Shown here: positions 11,101 to 26,100 of the stretch, piece after piece | How positions within the stretch are numbered: position 1 is the first letter of the stretch | Layout of the letters: each line of letters begins with the position of its first letter | Source of the DNA: Bathymodiolus brooksi | Lineage: Eukaryota > Mollusca > Bivalvia > Mytilida > Modiolidae | Reading direction: 5' to 3' | Assembly (NCBI GenBank): GCA_963680875.1 | Contig: OY804589.1 | Span: 26,834,353 to 26,898,352, forward strand | DNA: 64,000 bases | Translations under genes and position numbers: made by a program | Notes under the pieces: model-generated | Seen by the model: only the letters and a program-made list of their open reading frames with translations | Told to the model about the DNA's origin: nothing | Databases searched by the model: none

Positions 11101-14100
11101 CTCGTTTATGTGACCCAAATAATCAGATAAAAAAAACTGTCAAAGCCAAATGTGGCCAATGCAAACTCTCTGTGTGTGTGTGTATAGCAAAATAAGAAAA
11201 AAAAATGTATTATTCATCATATTTGTGACCATGGATCAGAAAATGGGCCCAGATGAGAAAAAATCAGATTTTGAGTTTTTGATATTTTTAGTATTGTACT
11301 ATATCAATAAAGCTTGTGTGAAAATTTTATGGCAATATCCAAATGACCAAAGTACTTTTAGAGATATGGCCATTTTATATATTAGCCTCATTATAAACCT
11401 TGCTTTCGTTTTCAATTGATTTTTCATTCTTTTTCTTGGTCTTCAACAATGTAGCATACCATACTCTCAGATCTACAACCTTTTTATTGTTTGACTTTGA
11501 CTTACGCTACTGATATTTGGAATGTCTATTCATCAACTTATTTGAATTCACTGTTCATGTTTATTGTTTTACCTGTGACCTTGACTTTTGACCCCAAGGG
11601 CAAATTACTGAATGTAATATGACAATATTGTATCTTGCTCATAACTTTTTTTCTCATTGGGGTTAGAGTGACTATTTTGAAAGTGACTTTCTCGAAAAGT
11701 CATAAACTTTGGTTTATAAAGAAACTTAAAAAATAAAAATGGCACGATCAAGAGTTCGCAATGTAATCCACCTATACTTTTAACCAAACAAACTTTTGCT
11801 ATATTTATTCTCATTTCTGTGAAATGTAATCTTAGTTCTCATATTTAATATGGTCATTTTTTATATGCGAAGGTTGGCCATTGAAATGCACTGCACGAGG
11901 ACGCATAAGTTTTTTTATCGATCAGCATCCGGGTAACAATTGCGTTCTATTTATAGAACTATTTGCAAACAGACACGTAACCCGAATAATCCAGTCGTTA
12001 AATTACTCTCCCGCTAGTCGCTGCATTAACGCCTGGATGCATTCATTGAAAAAATCCGTCAAACCGGAAATAGTAAATCGCTATGACTTATGGGTATTAC
12101 GACATAAAATAGGAGGAGCTAAAGTGTTTGTAAATAATGTCCAATGGAGCGATCAGATGATGTAATGTTGTATGCAATACACATATCCGGTAAAATGCAA
12201 CCAAACATGAAATAAAACATAAATGAATAATTACTATTTTTTAAATATTAAAACATAATGATTTTTATTTCAAAGTTGGAAAGTAAATAAAAGCTTGAAT
12301 TGAATTCACTCTTATAATGATTTTTTTAATTTCATTTAAAATAAAGATTTAAAAAAATGTATTTTATGATACTGATGGCTGATTAAAATTGTTTGTCATG
12401 CATTAGCTGTCAGTTGTAATATACAGGATGTAACCAATATACAGGAAGAGCTCCTACTGTGAAGCCATCTATTTTGAGATGCCTTTCAATAAAAATAACA
12501 ACCTGACCATATTGTTACATAATAAGAATAAGAATTAGATAAGAAATTAAAATTGATAGAAGGCAAGGATTTATATAATTAACACATTAAGTCACATTTC
12601 ATTTATTTAGGCTATCTTGGGTCAGTTATCAATTAAAGACAAAAATGGGTTTAAAAAAATCAGTCTAATAAGTATTTACCTAAATAACGATATTGTGATG
12701 GGTATTTCTTTATAAATTGTATTAAAAATCATTTTAATTTATGAAATAATCAACTTTCTGTTTACATATATTATTTTCAATAACATTTCTTTATTATTTC
12801 ATCCCATTTTCCTTAATTTAACTTGTGCATATCCATATTTATACAATCTTATGTTAATGGCAAGTTACGTGTATCGACCCTATTATCCACAATAAATTCA
12901 CTTTTATTGTCCCACATACATTACAAACATACATGTTAGATGTGTATTGCGACATTTTAGCAAATTTAGATTAAAACATAAAAACTTCAAAAAATGATTG
13001 CACAGTGTTTTATTTTTTTAAATCTTTAAAGATTTGTGAATCTATGGCAATTTAAATCATAATTATGAGAATAAAGGTGTATTTGTTTCCTAAATATGCA
13101 AAGGCACGTGCACAATCATTCTCCGTGTTTGTTTTGTCAATATTTACAAACGGAAGTAAAGGGATTCACTAATGCGTATACACGCTAATAATATCTGACA
13201 TTTGATTGGTCGGCTGTACCAGCCAGCAGCTTGACAGATTTTTACCACTAAAAGCGTTCAAGCCCTCGTCCAGCGAAAGTGCCGATAGAGGGTGCAATAT
13301 TATTCAAGTTAAAAGACACGTGTCTGCAATTAAAAAAAATAACCACAGTCAGTATTTTTATTCCAATTTGATTATGAGATCTAAGAAATAATTATTTATT
13401 TTACAACTTGCTTCAGTATTTGACGTTTGTTCCATTCATTACTATTTTTTTCTGCTGAAGACTACACAAATATGAGTTGTTACAATTGTTGTGGTATTAG
13501 ACCAAAGCACAGTAACATTTCAAAAAGGGTGGGGGAGGGGGTGTATTACAATTTGTGTGGTATTAGATCAAAATCATGGCAATGTTATGTTTTATCAGTT
13601 GGTTTCTAATTTGCAGAGTATGTTCCCATCCTAGGAGGTTTTCATAGCTTTTCAATCTCCATTACTAACTAATAAGGCAAAGTAACTGATTATAAGATTA
13701 AGCTCATTAAAAATCTGTTCTGCAAAAGTGACTAATGGTCTCAAAATCCTGGCTGAATCCCTGATAATCTGTAAAATACAGTATATTGTAATAAATTATA
13801 TAAATCTTTGTTTTTGAGGATGAAATCGAAATGAAAAACCGAAGTACAATACAGACATTAACATTTGTACATACAAATCCAGACCATTTATACATGAAAC
13901 TGAACATGAAACTCAGTGGTAGTGGTACATGCAAATATCCAGTTTCGGTTCGAAAAAATTGGCTCCTTGTAAATTTTTTTTTAGTTGGCTCCTAAACTGG
14001 CTCCTGACTTTCAAAACTGGCACCTGAAAATGGCACCTGGCGATTTTTCTGGCTCCTACTTTTTGGGAGCCAGAGCAGCCCCTGGGTTAGACTTTAAATT

Positions 14101-17100
14101 TTTGGCATGTGGCTAGATTAAACCAAGTTAATTTACCATATGCTATTATATGTGACCTAGACCTTTTAGTTCAAGGTCAAGTTATTTATAATTTGGAAAG
14201 AAAACATTCTATTTCTTGACATGCTTCTCCAGGTACGCCGGTCTTCTCTACCAATAAAACTGACCGCCACGATATATTGAAATATTATTGAAAGTGGCAT
14301 TAAACACCATAAACCTAAACCATATACCAATTTAATTTACCATATATGCTATTATATGTGACCTTGACCTTTTACTTGTCAGCCATTTTAACTAGCTTCT
14401 TAGATCATCTTCAAAGACATCTTAAGATATCTATGAAGATATCTTCAACTAAGAAAATCTACGAAGACGTTCGAAGATTGTACGATCTTGAATGCACTCC
14501 AGGACTCGCACAGATGAGGTGCAAGTATCTTTGATAACCCATTTTACAGTTACAATCTGTTAGAAAATGTCAGATTATATTTTCTTTAAAACAGGGATGA
14601 TTTTCATCAGTTATAATTATTTAACTGATTTCAGCTATTTTCCTCTGGAGAGAATTTGTTGAAAGTTGCTGGACATAGTCAGAACATGTCAAAATTGGAC
14701 CATTTTGAAAGAAGGTGTAGATGGTTTCAGTTATTTTTCATTGATTTCAGTTATTTTATTTTCTAACTAGAATCATCCCTGTTAAAATAAAACTGTAAAT
14801 CTATTCAGTAAAAGTCAAGAAATGTTTGGTCAACTTGACTTTAAGCTATATGTTTTATTCATGATTAAATATGCCTCCCGTGTCGTCCAAGTAAATAAGT
14901 AAATATCTGCTGCTCTGACGTGTATAATGTCCTTAAAATTACGATTTTTGAAGGTTTAATTTGTATGTAAATATCTCGCAAGAAAGGGGGCATATTTCAT
15001 TTAAATGACTTCGGCAAACAATCTTTGTTTGAATAAAATATCTGCGATAGATTTTAAATCAATAGATCGCTGAAAGTTATCTGGTAAAATGTTTAAAAAA
15101 AATAATTACTGTATCGGTAGAGAGGAATAAAATGGTTGTGAAATACCCGCAAATGTGCTAAATATAGATAAAAAAGTGGTGATTAAATTTTTTGGACATC
15201 ACCATATACAGTACACCTGTCCATGTGGTCACCTGTATTAAAAGATCACCTTTTTCTTGTCCTGTCATAGAAAATTTCATATGACTCAAACCTCTTTTAA
15301 GAGGTCACCTGTCTTATAAGGTCAACTTTTCTTGGTCCCATATGTGACCTCTTAATACAGGTTAGACTGTATATAGATTAGATAAAAAAAAAATGTATAG
15401 TTTCAGCAATTCCTGAAATTACGGTTGAAAATTATGTAATTTTTATGGTAATTTCAATATCTTCACAATAAAATAAAATTGCATATTAGATTTTCCTCAA
15501 GTCCACTAAAGTTGTGAGTTCAATTTCCGCTGATGGCGAGGTGTTCTTGATACAACATTATTTGATAAAGTTTGTCAGTGTCTGACAGGTCCGTGGTTTC
15601 CTCCATCAATAAACTGTCTGTCACCATATAACTGTTATATTGTTGAAAGTGATGTTAAGCACCATAACCCTAACCCCCTCATATCCACATTACACAATGT
15701 ACACAGTGATAGACACTGATTATCATATCCACATTACACAGTGTACACAGTGATAGACACTGATTATCATATCCACATTACACAATGTACACAGTGATAG
15801 ACACTGATTATCATATCCACATTACACAATGTACACAGTGATAGACACTGATTATCATATCCACATTACACAATGTACACAGTGATAGACACTGATTATC
15901 ATATCCACATTACACAGTGTACACAGTGATAGACACTGATTATCATATCCACATTACACAATGTACACAGTGATAGACACTGATTATCATATCCACATTA
16001 CACAATGTACACAGTGATAGACACTGATTATCATATCCACATTACACAATGTACACAGTGATAGACACTGATTATCATATCCACATTACACAGTGTACAC
16101 AGTGATAGACACTGATTATCATATCCACATTACACAATGTACACAGTGATAGACACTGATTATCATATCCACATTACACAATGTACACAGTGATAGACAC
16201 TGATTATCATATCCACATTACACAATGTACACAGTGATAGACACTGATTATCATATCCACATTACACAATGTACACAGTGATAGACACTGATTATCATAT
16301 CCACATTACACAATGTACACAGTGATAGACACTGATTATCATATCCACATTACACAATGTACACAGTGATAGACACTGATTACATCTATCATTACACAGT
16401 GTACACAGTGATAGACACTGATTATCATATCCACATTACACAATGTATACAGTGATAGACACTGATTACATCTAACATTACACAATGTACACAGTGATAG
16501 ACACTGATTATATCTATCATTACACAGTGTACACAGTGATAGACACTGATTATCATATCCACATTACACAATGTACACAGTGATAGACACTGATTATCAT
16601 ATCCACATTACACAATGTACACAGTGATAGACACTGATTATCATATCCACATTACACAGTGTACACAGTGATAGACACTGATTATCATATCCACATTACA
16701 CAATGTACACAGTGATAGACACTGATTATCATATCCACATTACACAGTGTACACAGTGATAGACACTGATTATCATATCCACATTACACAATGTACACAG
16801 TGATAGACACTGATTATCATATCCACATTACACAATGTACACAGTGATAGACACTGATTACATCTATCATTACACAGTGTACACAGTGATAGACACTGAT
16901 TATCATATCCACATTACACAATGTACACAGTGATAGACACTGATTACATCTAACATTACACAATGTACACAGTGATAGACACTGATTACATCTATCATTA
17001 CACAGTGTACACAGTGATAGACACTGATTATCATATCCACATTACACAATGTATACAGTGATAGACACTGATTACATCTAACATTACACAATGTATACAG

Positions 17101-20100
17101 TGATAGACACTGATTACATCTATCATTACACAGTGTACACAGTGATAGACACTGATTATCATATCCACATTACACAATGTATACAGTGATAGACACTGAT
17201 TACATCTAACATTACACAATGTACACAGTGATAGACACTGATTACATCTATCATTACACAGTGTACACAGTGATAGACACTGATTATCATATCCACATTA
17301 CACAATGTATACAGTGATAGACACTGATTACATCTAACATTACACAGTGTACACAGTGATAGACACTGATTATCATATCCACATTACACAATGTACACAG
17401 TGATAGACACTGATTACATCTATCATTACACAGTGTACACAGTGATAGACACTGATTATCATATCCACATTACACAATGTATACAGTGATAGACACTGAT
17501 TACATCTAACATTACACAATGTACACAGTGATAGACTCTGATTACATCTATCATTACACAGTGTACACAGTGATAGACACTGATTATCATATCCACATTA
17601 CACAATGTATACAGTGATAGACACTGATTACATCTAACATTACACAGTGTACACAGTGATAGACACTGATTATCATATCCACATTACACAATGTATACAG
17701 TGATAGACACTGATTACATCTAACATTACACAGTGTACACAGTGATAGACACTGATTATCATATCCACATTACACAATGTACACAGTGATAGACACTGAT
17801 TATCATATCCACATTACACAATGTACACAGTGATAGACACTGATTACATCTATCATTACACAGTGTACACAGTGATAGACACTGATTATCATATCCACAT
17901 TACACAATGTATACAGTGATAGACACTGATTACATCTAACATTACACAGTGTACACAGTGATAGACACTGATTACATCTAACATTACACAGTGTACACAG
18001 TGATAGACACTGATTATCATATCCACATTACACAATGTACACAGTGATAGACACTGATTATCATATCCACATTACACAGTGTACACAGTGATAGACACTG
18101 ATTATCATATCCACATTACACAATGTACACAGTGATAGACACTGATTATCATATCCACATTACACAATGTACACAGTGATAGACAATGATTATCATATCC
18201 ACATTACACAGTGTACACAGTGATAGACACTGATTATCATATCCACATTACACAATGTACACAGTGATAGACACTGATTACATCTAACATTACACAATGT
18301 ACACAGTGATAGACACTGATTATCATATCCACATTACACAGTGTACACAGTGATATACACTGATTATCATATCCACATTACACAATGTATACAGTGATAG
18401 ACACTGATTACATCTAACATTACACAATGTACACAGTGATAGACACTGATTATCATATCCACATTACACAATGTATACAGTGATAGACACTGATTACATC
18501 TAACATTACACAGTGTACACAGTGATAGACACTGATTATCATATCCACATTACACAATGTACACAGTGATAGACACTGATTATCATATCCACATTACACA
18601 ATGTACACAGTGATAGACACTGATTATCATATCCACATTACACAGTGATAGACACTGATTATCATATCCACATTACACAATGTACACAGTGATAGACACT
18701 GATTATCATATCCACATTACACAATGTATACAGTGATAGACACTGATTACATCTAACATTACACAGTGTACACAGTGATAGACACTGATTACATCTAACA
18801 TTACACAGTGTACACAGTGATAGACACTGATTATCATATCCACATTACACAATGTACACAGTGATAGACACTGATTATCATATCCACATTACACAGTGTA
18901 CACAGTGATAGACACTGATTATCATATCCACATTACACAATGTACACAGTGATAGACACTGATTACATCTAACATTACACAATGTACACAGTGATAAACA
19001 CTGATTATCATATCCACATTACACAGTGTACACAGTGATAGACACTGATTATCATATCCACATTACACAATGTATACAGTGATAGACACTGATTACATCT
19101 AACATTACACAATGTACACAGTGATAGACACTGATTATCATATCCACATTGCACAATGTATACAGTGATAGACACTGATTACATCTAACATTACACAGTG
19201 TACACAGTGATAGACACTGATTATCATATCCACATTACACAATGTACACAGTGATAGACACTGATTATCATATCCACATTACACAATGTACACAGTGATA
19301 GACACTGATTATCATATCCACATTACACAGTGATAGACACTGATTATCATATCCACATTACACAATGTACACAGTGATAGACACTGATTATCATATCCAC
19401 ATTACACAGTGTACACAGTGATAGACACTGATTATCATATCCACATTACACAATGTACACAGTGATAGACACTGATTATCATATCCACATTACACAATGT
19501 ACACAGTGATAGACACTGATTATCATATCCACATTACACAATGTACACAGTGATAGACACTGATTATCATATCCACATTACACAATGTACACAGTGATAG
19601 ACAATGATTATCATATCCACATTACACAGTGTACACAGTGATAGACACTGATTATCATATCCACATTACACAATGTACACAATGATAGACACTGATTACA
19701 TCTAACATTACAAAGTGTACACAGTGATATACACTGATTATCATATCCACATTACACAATGTACACAGTGATAGACACTGATTATCATATCCACATTACA
19801 CAATGTACACAGTGATAGACACTGATTATCATATCCACATTACACAATGTACACAGTGATAGACACTGATTATCATATCCACATTACACAGTGTACACAG
19901 TGATAGACACTGATTATCATATCCACATTACACAGTGTACACAGTGATAGACACTGATTATCATATCCACATTACACAATGTACACAGTGATAGACACTG
20001 ATTATCATATCCACATTACACAGTGTACACAGTGATAGACACTGATTATCATATCCACATTACACAATGTATACAGTGATAGACACTGATTATCATATCC

Positions 20101-23100
20101 ACATTACACAGTGATAGACACTGATTATCATATCCACATTACACAATATACACAGTGATAGACACTGATTACATCTATCATTACACAATGTACACAGTGA
20201 TAGACACTGATTATCATATCCACATTACACAATGTACACAGTGATAGACACTGATTATCATATCCACATTACACAATGTACACAGTGATAGACACTGATT
20301 ATCATATCCACATTACACAGTGTACACAGTGATAGACACTGATTATCATATCCACATTACACAATGTACACAGTGATAGACACTGATTATCATATCCACA
20401 TTACACAGTGATAGACACTGATTATCATATCCACATTACACAATGTACACAGTGATAGACACTGATTATCATATCCACATTACACAATGTACACAGTGAT
20501 AGACACTGATTATCATATCCACATTACACAATGTACACAGTGATAGACACTGATTATCATATCCACATTACACAATGTACACAGTGATAGACACTGATTA
20601 CATCTAACATTACACAATGTACACAGTGATAGACACTGATTACATCTAACATTGAATTTACACACCGGGTACATGTAATACACATGTATGTATATAATTT
20701 TTAAATGTTCAACAAATTTTCTGAAGTACAGTGCGTGGACATAATTCAATTGTTTGTTCTCCGCTAAGTACGCAGCATTAAGGAGTAAGAGCAAAGATTG
20801 GTTGGCTCGGAATCAGAATAATGTGTCCGAGTGGAGCGACATGTCTACCCACAGACTGTTGTTTCAGTGAGCTAACACTATAAAAATCCAACTCAGCGTG
20901 TTGAATTCCTCATCATTTCATTGAAAATTAACTTGTTCTCGCCATAATATAGATGAAAAATTGCTGAGTTGGCATTAAACAACAATCACTTATCAATTGT
21001 CCATCTTCTATGATTTTTGTTATATTTCACGTAATGCCATATTTAAAACAAAACTTATACAGAGGTCATTTCTTGACCAACTTTGCAGAAATGATTGCTC
21101 ACAAATGCAAAATGTTTTGAAGTTTTTTCGTCATAATCATCTTCATATAATTTTTTTAGTTTTCACGATTTAAGCATTTAAGCGCAGTCATGAATTCTTG
21201 AAGTTCAAAAATGCTATAATTGTATAGTACAGTAGTTTGTCATTTTCAAATTAAGAGTCACAATCATGATTTTTGTAAAAATCTTAAAATCGGAAGTGAA
21301 GACTAATTATGTCCACTTACTGTCGGTCAGAAAAACAGTAGCCCTTCTCCCTTTATTCTAATTTTATTCGCATCAGTGGTGTAGTGGTTAGTGTGCTCAC
21401 CTCGAGTGCAGTAGATCGAGTGAAACCAAAGACTATAAAATTGGTATTTGTCGGTTCTCCACTAAGCACTCAGCATTAAGGAGAAATAGCAAAGACTGGT
21501 TGGCTTGGAATCTTAGTGGGGTGACATGTCTGCCCACAGACTGTTGTTTTAATCAGCTAGCACTGTAAAAATCCAACTAAGCATGTTGGCTTAGTACAGA
21601 GCTGACATCATCATTTCATTGGAAATTAACTTGTTCTCGTCATGATATAGCTGAAAAATTGCTGAGTTGGCATTAAACAACAATCACTCACACACTTTAT
21701 TTTAAATTTAATTGTTTTATGTATATTTCAGGACAATGTAATTGTGGAACTGACTGTGCATCTAATTGTCCTGCTGGATTATATTTTGATAGTAGCGTAT
21801 GTGCGCCCTGTCCTCAAGGATACTAGTAAGTTTTATTTACATGTATTGTAAATTTGAATTGTTACAAATACTGTAAACATTAGAAAGCCACAGTTGTCAA
21901 GTGGTTTAATATGATCACTGATCAACATGTTCTCAATCTGTTTATCCTCAAGGATATCAAAATAAAGTATAAATCTTGTAACAAATACTGAAGACATTAG
22001 AAAGCCACAGTTGTCAAGTGGTTTAATATGATCACTGATCAAAATGTTCTCAATCTGATTATCCTCAAGGATATAAAAAAAAAGAATAAATTTTGTAACA
22101 AATACTGTAAACATTAGAAGGCCACAGTTGTCAAGTGGTTTGATATGATAATTGATCAACATGTTCTAAATCTGTTTATCTTCAAGGATATCAAAATAAA
22201 ATATAAATCTTGTAGCAAATACTGTAAACATTAGATAGAGGGTTACAGTTGTCAAGAGGTTTAATATGATCACTGATTAAAATGTCCTCAATCTGTTTAT
22301 CCTCAAGGATATCGAAATAAAGTGTAAATCTTGTAACAAATACAGTAAGCATTAGATAGAGTGCCACAGTTGTCAAGTGGTTTAATGTGATCACTGATCA
22401 ACATGTCCTCAATCTGTTTATCCTCAAGGATATCAAAATAAAGTATGAATCTTGTAACAAATACTGTAAACATTACAAAGCCACAATTGTCAAGTGGTTT
22501 AATGTGATCACTGATCAACATGTCCTAATCTGTTTATCCTCAAGGATATCAAAATAAAGTATAAATCTTGTAACAAATACTGTAAACATTAGAAAGCCAC
22601 AGTTGTCAAATGGTTTAATATGATCACTGATCAATATGCCCTCATTCTGTTTATTCTCAAGGATATCAAAATAAAGTATAAATCTTGTAACAAATACTGT
22701 AAACATTATCAGGCCACAATTGACAAGTGGTTTAATGCAATTACAAATCAACATGTTCTCAATCTGTTCCTCAAGGACATCAAAATAAAGTGTAAATCTT
22801 GTAACAAATACTGTAAACATTAGAAAGCCACAATTGTCAAGTGGTTTAATGTGATCACTGATCAACATGTTCTCAATCTGTTCATCTTCAAGGATATCAA
22901 AATAAAGTATAAATCTTGTAGCAAATACTGACATTAGAAAGCCTCAGATGTCAAGTGGTTTAATATGATCACTGATCAACATGTCCTCAATCTGTTTATC
23001 CTCAAGGATATCAAAATAAAGTGTAAATCTTGTAACAAATACTGTAAACATTAGAAGGCCACAATTGTCAAGTAGTTTAATATGATCACTGATCAACATG

Positions 23101-26100
23101 TCCTCAATCTGTATATCTTCAAGGATATCAAAATAAAGTATAAATCTTGTAACAAATACTGTAAGCATTAGAGAGCCACAATTGTCAAGTGGTTTAATGT
23201 GATCACTGATCAACATGTTCTCAATCTGTATATCTTCAAGGATATCAAAATAAAGTATAAATCTTGTAACAAATACTGTAAGCATTAGAGAGCCACAATT
23301 GTCAAGTGGTTTAATGTGATCACTGATCAACATGTTCTCAATCTGTTTATCCTTAAGGATATCAAAATAAAGTGTAAATCTTGTAGCAAATACTGTAAAC
23401 ATTAGAAAGTCACAATTGTCAAGTGGTTTAATATGGTCACTGATCAACATATTCTCAATCTGTTTATCCTCAAGAATATCAAAATAAAGTATAAGTCTTG
23501 TAACAAATACTGTAAACATTAGAAAGTCACAATTGTCAAGTGGTTTAATGTGATCACTGATCAACATGTTCTCAATCTGTTTATCCTCAAGGATATCAAA
23601 ATAAAGTATAAATCTTGTAACAAATACTGTAAACATTAGACAGAGGGCCACAGATTTATTCAAGTGTGCTAAAAATGAGATCGTAAGACATTGATCAACA
23701 TTTGTGTTTGTTCTGTAGGTTGTCGTTATCGTTTATCGCAGAGATTATGGGGTTATGGTGTTTAACACCACTTTCAACATTATTTCAGTTGCCATAGGTG
23801 ACAACTATTGTCTAAGTGGCAAAAGCGTTTTCACTTTGATGATTGTAAGATTTGCCATAATGAAAAAAGGGGCCGTCGTGGTCGTGATCGTATGGTAGTT
23901 TGTGCAATCAGTGCCTATCACCACTAACATTGTGAGTTTGAATCCCGCTCAGGCAAGCTGTACTCGATACACCATTATGCGATAAAGTTTGTCAGTGACT
24001 TGCGACAGGTCAGTGTTTTTCTCCTGGCACTACGGTGTCTTCCACCAATAAAACTAAGTGCCACGATATAACTGAAATATTTTTGAAAGTGGCATTAAAC
24101 ACCATAACTCTTACCCCCTTATTCTTTTGTTCGACTAATCAAATCTTCTTTGATATTTTTGAGGAAGTGTTTCCTAATAACAGTGTTTGAATATCAACTT
24201 TCTAACATGTGTCAAAGTAACCAAACAAAACATATATAAAGATAATCTTGTATCGGTTTTGGTATTAAAATACAATTAGATAAATACAAAACAAATGTGT
24301 GTAACAAATAATAAGGTTGACTTTAAGATAATCCTGACTTATTTTAATCTCTTGTCCCAGAGAAGGGTGTTAATTCTTTTTTTTAGATAATTGATAAACT
24401 GTCCTAGAGGTGACAACAACAATGCAAAAATTACTAAATAGAAAAAAATTGTTAAAAAGTGACATGTATGGTCAAATAAAAATTACATTATTAACATGTA
24501 AAAATTCCTGTGACAGAAATCAATAGAGCATATCAATTACAAAAATTATGAAATATTATATTTAAATTGAAACAACTGCTTTTTTGTTTAAGTTATTTTT
24601 GATAACTTATTTACTAAATTAAGGATATTTTTACTTGGCATCTGGACAAGTGAAAATTGACAGGGGTATTCAGGTAAAGTGGGGTGTAAAAATAGGCTAT
24701 GGGTTTGAGGATTACCTAACTAAGTCCCCATGCCCATGCCAGTGAATCATAATCTTGTATCTCTTTTGACATTAAAATACAATTAGAAATAAAAACAAAA
24801 TGTAACAAATAATATTAAAGATTGACTTTAATATAATCCTTACTTACATTAATCTCTTGTCACTGAGAAAGGGTGTTAAATTTTTTTTAGAGTCCCCAGT
24901 GATTCGTGGGGTTTCACCGTTTCAGAGGGGATATTTTAATATCAAAATATTGTAAAATGAAAACTGGCAGTGGTGTTATGTGCATGTTATTCATTTAGAG
25001 ATTGCGTAAAAATAGGCTAGGAGTTTGATTGCCTCGTCCTGGGATTTGACGATTACCAGTATCTACATCAAGCTCTATATGAATTAGATGAACAGCACAA
25101 TAAGGGTTAGGGTAAAGGTGTTAAATGCCACTTTCAACAATATTTCAGTTATATTGTGGCGATCAGTTTTATTGGTGGAGGAAACCGGAGTACCTGGAAC
25201 AGCACAATAAAGTTTACTCCTTCCCCAAAAATATTAAAAAACTTAAATGTTGTTTTTTTTCAAGACTCTAAATTAAATTCTGACTATGATCAGTCTGACG
25301 AACTGTTATGTCAGTTAACACAAGATTTAAGCTTAAAACTTATGACTCTAAATTAAATTCTGACTATGATCAGTCTGACGAACTGTTATGTCAGTTAACA
25401 CAAGATTTAAACTTAAAACTTATGACTCTAAATTAAATTCTGACTATGATCAGTCTAACGAAATGTTAAGTCAGTTTTTTAAACAAGATTTTAAATTCTA
25501 TTCAATAAACATTGATCAGTCGATTTAAATTCCCTTCCCTGGTTTAGTTCAGTATTCATGTACCGATACTTCTTAATTGCCGAAGATCCATTTCTTTTTT
25601 TAAATATCGAATGACCACCCCTTTAATTGGAATAATGCCAAAATATTTTGTTAGCTTTTATAAAGTGGTGACAAAAGAGGCATAATTAGTTCTAATTATA
25701 CTGCAGTTTGCAATTTAAAAAAATATTTATGTCATGTAACTATTTACCTTGGAAAAGTATGTCATTGAAGTTTTATTTAATAACGCATGTTGAATTTAAA
25801 AAGTAATATTTGTACAGCAACAAACAAGGCCATGATTGTATAGTAGTTAGATTTACAATCAATGTCTATCACCACTTATTAAAGTTGTCAGTTATATTCC
25901 AGCTCATGACAAGGTGTACTTGATACAACATTGTGTAATAAAGTTTAAATTTGTCCATGAATTGTGCTAGGTCAGTAATTTGTAACTGTCCCCCACAATA
26001 TAGCTTAAATATTGTTGAAAGTGGCTTATTACTTCAGTAACCATAACTCGTATGTTTTGAATCATACAATTTAGTCTCAAAATCTCAGAGTGTGCAATGT

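Noticed and set aside
16903..20794. Minus-strand frames of 62-93 codons with repeated Cys/His-Tyr pattern
   Set aside because: They are translations of the 42/44-bp minisatellite and follow its unit exactly; no start context, splice sites or codon bias.
21833..23663. Minus-strand periodic frames of up to 239 codons (39-residue units)
   Set aside because: The satellite unit is 117 bp, divisible by three, so frames remain open automatically. Unit-to-unit changes show no bias towards silent positions by eye.
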